A DNA stretch of 64,000 nt from Globodera rostochiensis. Taxonomy: Eukaryota > Nematoda > Chromadorea > Rhabditida > Heteroderidae. The notes below the pieces were generated by a model that had not been told where the DNA came from, did not search any database, and worked only from the letters and a program-made list of their open reading frames with translations. The stretch lies in the NCBI GenBank assembly GCA_018350325.1, contig JAEVLN010000004.1, forward strand, positions 4,197,668-4,261,667, in the 5' to 3' direction. This document shows, piece after piece, positions 1-9,849 of this stretch; the first letter of the stretch is position 1; each line of letters opens with the position of its first letter. The position numbers and the translations under genes are program-made.

Positions 1-278
1 AGCGTGAAAATTTAAACAATATTTGTTAAAGAAAATTGATCAGGACTTCACTCCCTTTGCTCGACCCAACCACCCACCTCAAACCCTCCACAGAATGGGA
101 GGGCAGGTCCCTCCATAAAAAGTCAGTTTCAGCTTCGGTTGGGGAAAAGCAAGTTACAAATTAAAACTGAGGAGGATCTCGGGGCGTCCGCAAATGTCAA
201 ATCCGTTTACAAATCAAGTCGAATTTTTTGAATAATATAATTTATATTTGTAACATTAAATTAAAATCCCAAATTTAC

Positions 279-967
279 CGTGCTCGGCTTTGCGTCGAGT
301 CCAGTTTTGACCAAACAAAGATCGAGATCGCAGTCATTGGTCCCAAATCCTGAGTTGACCGAGCCAAAAACAGCAATTTCCATTGTGAGGGCGCCCGTTT
401 CTTTCTTCAGCTTCTCCGTCAGCTCAGTGACAAAAATTTCGACCTTTTCTCTCTTTTCCGAGGTCAAACGCTTCGACAGATAATAATTTTCAACAAGTTC
501 ACTGAACCACGACGAAAAAGCGACGGACAAATGTGGCCTTTGAACTGCGTTCGCCTTGTCTGCGGCCAACACTTCAGCATTTCCTTGGACTTCGCCATTT
601 GAATCCGACTCAGTGTCATGAGAACAAGCCTAAACTTTACTGACAGTAAACAGTTTTACCAATTAGTTTTAAGCTAATGTGTGTGTTTGTTGAGAAAACC
701 AAAGCTCACCCAAATTCGGGCATCAATTCTCGTGACTCGATAAGATGTAAACATAGCTTCTGCCGGACCGTTCGGAGTGCACCACAGCTTTAGCTGTTCC
801 GGCACTTCGTCTTCTGACTTCATTTCACTCTCTTTCCCGTCAACTTCGACTCCGTACATCAGTTCCGCCCGGGTCAACTTGAGCAATCCAAGTCGGCAAT
901 TGTAATAAAAAAGTCCATCCCCAATCGAGCCGATTGGACCTTCTTTTCGAGTTGCATAGACGAAGAA
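279..967 (-). CDS. TUT/GLD-2-like nucleotidyltransferase, partial
   Basis: Two phase-compatible exons are seen on the minus strand, 967-710 and 629-279, each with AG acceptor and GT donor. The second carries a nucleotidyltransferase signature, FGSVNSGFGTNDCDLDLCL: the GS motif followed by the D-x-D metal-binding pair typical of non-canonical poly(A)/poly(U) polymerases (GLD-2, TUT/PUP family), which add A or U to RNA 3' ends. The first exon (FFVYATRKEG...VTRIDARIW) is not recognised. The palm, central and PAP-associated domains should follow at lower coordinates, but positions 1-250 hold no convincing exon, so the gene continues off the window. A possible upstream exon lies near 1386-1560, ending in frame with VWDNS at a GTCAAT donor, but two frames are open there. 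Family assignment is good; the exact paralogue is unknown. Confidence 0.6.
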
Positions 968-1227
968 CTGAAATTACATATATGCGATTTTATAATTTAA
1001 TGTCGGAACCAGTACTGAAATGGTCACTTTTTCAATTTGGTCCCGGTTTTTCAAGATTTCCTCAAAACCCCCTTATAATGGCCCCGGTTTTTTGCCAATT
1101 ATTTTTTTCCTATTTTTCTCCAGTAGTCCCGGTTTTAGACCGGGACCAAATTTACGGTCCCGCCTTGCTAATTTTGACGGAATATAATTGTTTGAGATGA
1201 ATCGAACCTGGCTCCTATGTTAGTACG

Positions 1228-1349
1228 CAGGGATATAACCAGGGGGGGGAATCATTTGTAGAAAAATTGCTTAACAAAAATGCAATACTAGTAAAAAGCA
1301 AAAAATACGCCCCTAAGAATCACCCCAAATTTTTCCTGGTACGTCCCTG
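1228..1349. mobile_element. hAT-like MITE (degenerate)
   Basis: Terminal inverted repeats CAGGGATATAACCAGG and CCTGGTACGTCCCTG enclose about 122 bp. The flanking 8-mers TTAGTACG and ATAGTATG match at 6 of 8 positions, as expected for an old 8-bp target duplication. It lies in a likely intron of the nucleotidyltransferase gene. Related ends occur at 29710-29797. Confidence 0.6.
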
Positions 1350-1599
1350 ATAGTATGTTATAATAATTGAAGTGCCCACATTGACCGAATTGTCCCAAAC
1401 GCGAGTGCCCATTCGTCTTTTGCTGTCCACAACTCTTCTGGGATTGAGCGAGTGGGCGTCCATAAAGCCAAAGTTGTCGAGGTTAATGTCGTCAAAAAGA
1501 AGAAGACGAACCCAAGTCCCAGGCTCACACGATGATGGGAATCTTGAAGCGATTGCTCAGCTTAGAAAAATGCACAAAAAAACTTTCTTCGGCTGACAT

Positions 1600-3160
1600 T
1601 CAATTGTCGAGTAAATTTCCGCGCCTCGAAATCATACACGAAGAATTTGATGGTAAACTTTTGTATTGAAAAAACCACTCCAACGACGCTGATAGTCTAA
1701 ATAAAGATATTTATTTCAAGATTTTGTGAGCGAGTAATTCAAATATGATCTTTGCAATATAATCACCTTTATGTACAGACCCGTAAACACAGAGATTTTA
1801 GGGCGGAAGGCCAAAGAGAAAAATAACAGATTTTCAGAAATATCCCAGCGGCGCCTGTCGGCACCGCCTAACCTCCCTAAGTTGAAATATTGATTCCATG
1901 ACAAGCCTCCGCCGACCTTCGCCCTTTTGTTTTGCTCAACCAACTCAGAAGTAACGCTACATGAGCGTTGTTTGGCGGGAGATGAAATTGCAAGCTGTTT
2001 GCATAAAGCATGGAGATTTATCCACTCCATTCCGAGATTATAAAACTGCCAAAATGAGGCCAGATCGTTTGCATTCCAGCGAGAGTTAAAGGCTTGCTTC
2101 TCGACAGAATCCATCACTCGGCTGGTGGTTTTTACTCAATCAATGTAAATAGAAAGCTAAAATTGGAAGCGATTAATAGCGTCAATGTTTTCCAAAATTC
2201 CGTAGATCACGACGAGCTAATACATAAAATTTAAAAAATTTATTGAGTAGACAAAAATATTTAAATGCATGTAAGGACGACTGAAAAGCAACGAATATGC
2301 AGTTTTGATTTTGTTACAGAAAAATGATTTAAAAAAATGTTTTGTTTGAAATTGTTCTAATTTGGGTCCGGGGTTCGAAATCGGGTCGAAATAAAGTCAA
2401 TTCGGATCCCACAACGCCGAAAACTTCTAGAAATATCTTTTTAACGAATTTCGTGATCTACGCATACTTTTACCCTGGAAAACATAAAAACTTGGCGATA
2501 TGTCCGCTTGGCGAAACGTCCACACACATAATTTTGGCACTTTTTTGAGTAATTCTTAACATGCCAAAAACGGAAATTTGCATACCTACCTATTTTTGAG
2601 GATTTTGGAACATATCTTGCATATTTTGGCAAACAGATAAAATGTCATTGAGGATGCAGGTTACGTTGCAGGTCTTCATGTTCGAAAAGATGATGGTGAA
2701 AACGGGACAAAAATCTGGAAATGAACATTTTATGACCAATTTATTCCAATGATTTCAATGGGTTGCCCCTTTTTCGCAGCATCGATCATCCGATAAACAC
2801 CGCCGGCCTTCCATGCGGTCAAAGGGCGGAATTTGTGGCATTTGTGGCTCCTTTTGTGAATTGGTTCCTATGAAACCTTTTCATCGCTGCTTCCCCCCCC
2901 CCCCCATATAATAATTTTACCCCCCCCCCCCCCCTCCCACCCATTTTCTTGTGGTGCCATGAAACGACGATGACGGGGAAATAAACAACCGCTAAAGAAG
3001 GGGAGGGGGGGGGGCTGTGTGATGCGTGCTGTATTGAGAAAGCATTTATTTGCCACTCATCGCGTCGAGTGGGGGGGGGGGCTAACCCTCCGAAACCATC
3101 GTAAGGTCACACAAATTGGTTGACGGCCCGATTTTCTCCTTACAAATTAATGAATTTTGC
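1600..3160. other. Non-coding stretch, no confident gene
   Basis: Open frames exist (for example 1716-2117 minus) but none shows a domain or clean exon boundaries. Upstream exons of the nucleotidyltransferase gene may lie at 1386-2117. Positions 2340-2420 resemble the arms of the foldback family at 59536. Poly-C/poly-G tracts appear at 2888-2935 and 3000-3080. Confidence 0.5.
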
Positions 3161-3394
3161 TGGATTTTACATTCAGAGATCGTTCGTCCGTCTTCCCCAT
3201 TCATTGATTGAAGACTGAGGGATGGACTCATCGAGTTTTTGTTCGCTCAATTCACCCGAACCAATGGAGCATGAATTGTCCTTTAAAATTTGCCCCTCAA
3301 ATGGCGTCAATTTCCACGCCCATTGTTTTGGGCCGGAAAGACAGTGAATCCCTTCCCAATCCTCCAATTTGGGGGAAACCGACGGGAAACACGG

Positions 3395-4340
3395 CTCTCC
3401 ACTCCCCCTCTCCCCTCCCCTCCCCCCCCCCTCCCTTTCCCCCCCCCCCCCCCCCCTCCCCTCCTCCCCCCCCCCCTCCCCCTCCCCTCCCTCCCCTCCC
3501 CCCCCCCTCTTCCCCCCCCCCTCCCCCTCCCCTCCTCCCTTCCCCCCCCCCCCCCATCGCCTCTCCTCCAATCCCCCAAATTCAGTCTTCCCGCCGATCC
3601 CGGACCTCAGAATTCATTTATTCTTCGAAGAAAATGATGCCATGAACGAAGGCAAAGTTTATTCGGCCCAAAAGACACTTCGGCACTCCCCCCCCCTTTC
3701 CCCCCCAGCTTCATTTTATCCTTTCTTCTCGTCTCCCCCAATGGTCGTCCACCCCCTAAAAACAATAATCTTTTAATTTTATAAACATTTACGACAAGAT
3801 GAAACAACTATTGGCTTTTCCTTTTCAATTGATGCTTTTGCCAACTTCCAAAAGGGGCAGGGGACATCATCAATTTCACATTTGGGTGTTGTTTATAGAA
3901 GGAAGTCCAAATTGGATTAATTTGAGGGGGAAGAAACAATTCGATACACACGGAGGGTCCGGAAAGTGGTGGGATGCAATTCCGCTAATTGGCAAATGCA
4001 AAGCCCTCACCGCACCCCGGGGGGGGGGGGTGTTGGGTCACATAAGAGAGTAGGAGGGATTGGATTTCCCGAAGGACTCTGTGAGCGATGGGGCAACAGT
4101 TCGCCAAGATCCCTCCTATTATGCTCTTCAAAATCCCACGAACCAACAATCCCCCCCCCCAATTCCCCCCCACCCCCTCAACTTTCTCCCACAAAATCTC
4201 ACCGTCGTATATTATCCCCTTCCATTACACGCCCCACTTTTCCTTCAATACTTTCCGCGCGTTTTTCGCCCCAACTCCGTTATTTCCTCAAAAATGATGC
4301 AATTATGGAGGGCACTTCGCTTCTTCCCCCCCCCCCCCCC
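3395..4340. repeat. C-rich simple sequence (poly-CT tracts)
   Basis: Dense CCCCTCCCC-type microsatellite fills 3395-3556, with further C tracts at 3685-3710, 4148-4180 and 4325-4345. The proline- or glycine-rich open frames on both strands are compositional artefacts. The G-rich strand is the minus strand. Confidence 0.85.
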
Positions 4341-4586
4341 TCCCTCAAAAGACGGCTAATTCAACAGGTGTTTCCCTTTCCCATTCCAGCCGACTTCCAT
4401 TTACTATCTTTGAATGTTTTAAGCAAAGAGTTCGATGCTTAAAGGTCCAGGATTGGACAGTTTATACAGACAATCTTCTAGACTAACCAAAATTGTTGTC
4501 TGAGAAGGTGAGGGAATGTGTTCCGGCATTTCTTCCGCTTCAGCCCATTTCTCGCCCTTCTTCATCTCCTCGCGCCCCTTCTGCTG

Positions 4587-7500
4587 ATGAAACTGCCCTT
4601 CCGGCGACTCTCTTCCTCCCAAACCCCCGCCATCCAAACGGCGTTTCTCATCCTCCTCCTATTACCTCCGCTCGCTGTTTTTGCCCCGCCTCACACTTCA
4701 ACGAACAGCAGAAGGGAATTGCCGGAGTTTCCGATCATCAGGTTGGCTGCTGGGCGGCTGGATTCGATCGGTTGAAGAACGCTACCCCTACACCACGCCG
4801 CCTCCAATAGAGGCCGGTGGCATTGAGCAGTGTCCCAAACGTGACCTTCCACCGGATTATATCAAGCCCCCCCCCGGATTATATCAAGCCCCCCCCCCGG
4901 GATCATATCAAGCCTCCCCCCGGGATTATATCAAGCCCCCCCCCCGGGATTATATCAAGCCCCCCCCCCGGGAGGATTATATCCCCCCCCCCCCCCGGAT
5001 TATATAACCCCCCCCCCGGGATTATACCCCCCCCCCCCCGGGATTATATCAAGCCCCCCCCCCCCGATTATATCAAACCCCCCCGGGATTCCCCCCCCCC
5101 GGGATTATATCAAGCCCCCCCCCGATTATATAAAGCCCCCCCCGGGATCATATCAAGCCCCCCCCCCCGGATTATATCAAGCCACCGGGATTATATCAAG
5201 CCCCCCCCCCCGGGATTATATCAAACCCCCCCGGGATTCCCCCCCCGGGATTATATCAAGCCCCCCCCCGGATTATATCAAGCCCCACCGGGATTATCAA
5301 GCCCCCCCCCGGGATTATATCAAACCCCCCCCGGGATTCCCCCCCCCCGGGATTATCAAGCCCCCCCCCCCGGATTATATAAAGCCCCCCCCCCCGGGAT
5401 CATATCAAGCCTCCCCGGGATTATATCAAGCCCCCCCCGGGATTATATCAAGCCCCCCCCCCCGGGATTATCAAGCCCCCCCCCGGGATTATATCAAGCC
5501 TCCCCGGGATTATATCAAGCCCCCCCCGGTTATATCAAGCCCCCCCCCCCGGGATTATATCAAGCCCCCCCCCCCGGATTATATAAACACCCCCCCCCCG
5601 GGATTATATCAAGCCCCCCCCCCCGGGATTATATCAAGCCCCCCCGGATTATATAAAGCCACCCCCCCGGGATTATATCAAGCCCCCCCCCCGGGATTAT
5701 ATCGCCCCCCCCCCCGGGATTATATCAAACCCCCCCGGGATTCCCCCCCCCCGGGATTATAAAGCCCCCCCAGGATTATATCAAGCCCCCCCCCCCCGGG
5801 ATTATATCAAGCCCCCCCCGGATTATATCAAGCCTCCCCGGGATTATATCAAGCCCCCCCCCCCCGGGATTATATCACCTCCCCGGGATTATATCAAGCC
5901 CCCCCCCGGGATTATATCAAGCCTCCCCGGGATTATCAAGCCCCCCCCCCCCCGGGATTATATCAAGCCCCCCCCCCGGGATTATATCAAGCCCCCGGGA
6001 TTATATCAAGCCCCCCCCCCCGGGATTATATCAAGCCTCCCCGGGATTATAAAGCCCCCCCCCCGGGATTATATCAAGCCCCCCCCCGGGATTATATCAA
6101 ACCTCCCCGATTATATCAAGCCCCCCCCCCGGGATTATATCAAGCCCCCCCCCGGGATTATATCAAGTCCCCGGGATTATATCAAGCCCCCCCAGGATTA
6201 TATCAAGCCCCCCCCCCGGGATTATCAAGCCCCCCCCCCGGGATTATATCAAGCCTCCCCGGGATTATATCAAGCCCCCCCCCGATTATATCAAGCCTCC
6301 CCGGGATTATATCAAGCCCCCCCCCGGGATTATATCAAGCCCCCGGGATTATATCAAGCCCCCCCCCCGGGATTATATCAAGCCCCCCCCCGGGATTATC
6401 AAACCTCCCCGGGATTATATCAAGCCTCCCCGGGATTATATCAAGCCCCCCCCCCCCATTATATAAAGCCCCCCCCCCCGGGATCATATCAAGCCTCCCC
6501 CCGGGATTATATCAACTCCCCGGGATTATATCAAGCCCCCCCCCCCCCGGGATTATATCAAGCCCCCCCCCCGATTATATCAAGCCCCCCCCCCCGGATT
6601 ATATAAAGCCACCCCCCCCCCCCCGGGATTATCAAGCCCCCCCCCCCGGGATTATATCAAGCCCCCCCCCCGGGATTATATCAAGCCCCCCCCCGGGATT
6701 ATATCAAGCCCCCCCCCGGGATTATATCAAGCGCCACCGGGATTATAAAGCCCCCCCCCCGGGATTATATCAAACCCCCCCGGGATTCCCCCCCCCCGGG
6801 ATTATCAAGCCCCCCCCCGGGATTATATCAAGCCCCCCCCCGGGATTATATCAAGCCCCCCCCGGATTATATCAAGCCCCCCCCGGGATTATATCAAGCC
6901 CCCCCCCGGGATTATATCAAGCCCCCGGATTATATAAAGCCACCCCCCCCCCCGGGATTATATCAAGCCCCCCCCCCGGTTATATCAAGCCCCCCCCCCC
7001 GGGATTATATCAAACCCCCCCGGGATTCCCCCCCCCCCCGGGATTATATCAAGCCCCCCCCCCAGGATTATATCAAGCCCCCCCCCCGGGATTATCAAGC
7101 CCCCCCCCCGGGATTATATCAAGCCTCCCCGGGATTATATCAAGCCCCCCCCCGGGATTATATCAAGCCCCCCCCCGGATTATATAAAGCCCCCCCCCCG
7201 GGATCATATCACCTCCCCCCGGGATTATATCAAGCCCCCCCCGGGATTATATCAACCCCCCCCCCCGGGTATATCAAGCCCCACCGGGATTATATCAAGC
7301 CCCCCCCCCGGGATTATATCAAGCCCCCCGGGATTATATCAAGCCTCCCCGGGATTCCCCCCCCCGGGATTATATCAAGCCCCCCAGGATTATATCAAGC
7401 CCCCCCCCCCCGGGATTATATCAAGCCCCCCCCGGGATTATATAGCCTCCCCGGGATTATATCAAGCCCCCCCCCGGGATTATATCAAGCCTCCCCGGGA

Positions 7501-9341
7501 TTATCAAGCCCCCCCCCCGGGATTATATCAAGCCTCCCCGGGATTATATCAAGCCCCCCCGGGATTATATCAAGCCTCCCCGGGATTATATCAAGCCCCC
7601 CCCCCCCGGGATTATATAGCCTCCCCGGGATTATATCAAGCCCCCCCCGGGATTATATCAAGCCCCCCCCCGGGAATATCAAGCCCCTCCGGGATTATAT
7701 CAAGCCCCCCCCCCGGGATTATATCAAGCCCCCCCCGGGATTATATCAAGCCCCACCGGGATTATATCAAGCCCCCCCCCCCCGGGATTATCAAGCCCCC
7801 CCCGGGATTATATCAAGCCCCCCCCCCGGGTTATCAAGCCCCCCCCCGATCCGTGGATTATATCAAGCCCCCCCCCCCCCCCCCCGAGATTATATCAAGC
7901 CCCCCCCGATGTCCGTGGATTATATCAAGCCCCCCCCCGGGATTATATCAAGCCCCCCCCCCGGGTATATCAAGCCCCCCCCCCGGGATTATATCAAGCC
8001 CCCCCCCCCGGGATTATATCAAGCCCCCCCCCGGGATTATATCAAGCCCCCCCCCCCCCGGGATTATATCAAGCCCCCCCCGATTATATCAAGCCCCCCC
8101 CCCGGGTTATCAAGCCCCCCCCCCCCGATGTCCGTGGATTATCAAGCCCCCCCCCCCCCCCGAGATTATATCAAGCCCCCCCCCACCCCGGGATTATCAA
8201 GCCCCCCCCCCGGGATTATATCAAGCCCCCCCCCCGGGATTATATCAAGCCCCCCCGGGTTATCAAGCCCCCCCCCCCCCCGATGTCCGTGGATTATATC
8301 AAGCCCCCCCCCGATTATATCAAGCCCCCCCCCCGGGATTATATCAAGCCCCCCCCCCGGGATTATATCAACCCCCCCCCGGGATTATATCAAGCCCCCC
8401 CCGGGATTATATCAAGCCCCCCCCCCGGGTATATCAAGCCCCCCCCCCGGGATTATATCAAGCCCCCCCCCCCTGTGTCCGTGTCCCTGAACTCTGTTCC
8501 CTCCAAAGCTGTTATTCGTGTGCCTCGGAGGAGTACGAGCCGTTGTTCCTCCGCTCCCCCAACGTCCATTTGTTCGGCCAGCCTCTTCTCTTTGACCGCC
8601 TCTGCGACTCCAAGGAGGACTTGGCCTCATTCGGCTCCACAATCCCTTGTGACAGCAACTGCGTCAGTGTTCTGGAGCCCCAATTCTTTGGCGGTTGAAT
8701 TTTGCGAAATTGTTTTGAAATTAACTTTTTTTACAATTATAAAGAATACTGGAGGAATGATTTATCAATGCCAAATAAAGAATAATTTGAGCAAAATGTA
8801 TTTTAGGCATTCAAAATGAGCGCAAACCGTTCACTTTTGTGCGCGGATGTTCCACTGACGTCTTCGCAATGGCGACCACTTCTACCAATTCGGACAGAGT
8901 GCCGACTGAAGTTGAGTACGTGCATAGGGAGCACATCTGCATGGACATGGCCATCGGCCAAATATGGCCCGAACTTGGCACAACCAACTCGAGGTGGAGG
9001 GGGGGGGGGAGGGTGGTAATGGGAAAAAATGGAACCAAACGGTAGAACTGTCCGTGACTTGACTCAAACAATTCTTTTGTGCCTAAACTCCGAAATATTG
9101 CAGAGAGACTGTGCGCGTGTGCAGCTGCGGGACGGATGGGTGCAATACCCACGAGACGGAGCTGGACGCGGCCAACGGCGTCAAAGGGGGCGGGCGCTGG
9201 TGGCGGTACGGCACTTTTCTGACGTCAACCGTGACAATGGCATTTTCCAAGGCATTCTCTTCGCTTTTATGCGCCCCAACTCACACGAGAACATATCCAA
9301 TCTCAGCGGCTATTTCCATTTCAGTGTGCATTTTCACATAA
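4587..9341 (+). CDS. Secreted Ly6/uPAR-like (three-finger) protein
   Basis: Three exons: 4587-4741, 8509-8693 and about 9106-9341. The start at 4587 gives a hydrophobic signal sequence (FLILLLLPPLAVFA core); an upstream in-frame ATG at 4518 is an alternative. The mature protein begins CYSCASEEYE, has cysteines in RLCDSK and IPCDSNCVSV, and ends the fold with VCSCGTDGCN, the CxC...CN signature of Ly6/uPAR domains. Such proteins are usually GPI-anchored or secreted modulators of channels and receptors. Here the tail ends in a moderately hydrophobic stretch, so anchoring is possible but unproven. Exon 1 ends in phase 2 and joins exon 2 exactly. The second junction is less certain because the acceptor is CAGAG/AG. 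Intron 1 (4742-8508) is filled by a minisatellite. Overall call good, third exon boundary moderate. Confidence 0.75.
4848..8473 (+). repeat. Poly-C minisatellite, ~24-bp unit, inside an intron
   Basis: About 150 tandem copies of GGGATTATATCAAG followed by a run of 7-15 C. The core hardly varies; the C tract varies most, as expected from slippage. Some units lose GGG or shorten GATTATATC to GATTATC. From 7845 a longer variant containing GATGTCCGTGGATTATATC recurs. The array begins ~106 nt after the exon 1 donor and ends ~35 nt before the exon 2 acceptor of the Ly6-like gene. Long open frames here (DYIKPPP-type) are artefacts. Confidence 0.97.
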
Positions 9342-9524
9342 AATTATTTGATAACAATTTCGCTCATCGGATCAAAATAATGTTTTAAAATCGAAGTTTT
9401 TTCAGCCTAATGGCATTTGATTCTGGACAAAATCATTTCAAATTGCAGAGAAGACCATACATTCATTCATTCACCTAAACGGAGCAATTTGCAAGAGAAG
9501 AAATTTATTTTTTGGTTTATTTTG

Positions 9525-9693
9525 GCGGACCGGGGCAATAACTGACTTTTAACTTAACCGATTCAGACTTTCTAAAAACCATTTGAAAGCCCTTTTCGAG
9601 ATGAAGCTATCTTTAAGCTAAAGCTTTACGATCAAAAAAGTTATGGCCAGAAAACTTAGTTTAAAAAAAAAGGCAGTTATTGCCCCGGTCTGC
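9525..9693. mobile_element. Short inverted-repeat element
   Basis: Ends GCGGACCGGGGCAATAACTG and CAGTTATTGCCCCGGTCTGC are reverse complements at 19 of 20 positions and bracket 169 bp. No coding capacity and no clear target duplication. It lies between the convergent 3' ends of the Ly6-like gene and the GPCR. Confidence 0.7.
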
Positions 9694-9849
9694 TGGATTC
9701 GGGCCGATAGCCCTATTTTGTAGTACCGAAAGAAGCCCGAGAATGGCACAATTGCTCGTAAACGGCATAATTTGACTGATTCCTGCACCAATCAGCCCGA
9801 ATCGGCTAATCCACGCCCTTTCATTGTCCGTTTTCGTCGCCCTTTTTAT

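Noticed and set aside
3173..3645. Gly/Glu-rich and Pro-rich open frames
   Set aside because: Compositional artefacts of a CT/AG simple repeat, open on both strands.
4681..8819. Long proline-rich open frames (PPGLYQAPP / DYIKPPP)
   Set aside because: They follow the minisatellite unit in all three frames and break with C-tract length. The first lacks a plausible exon junction, and the Ly6 gene splices across the array.
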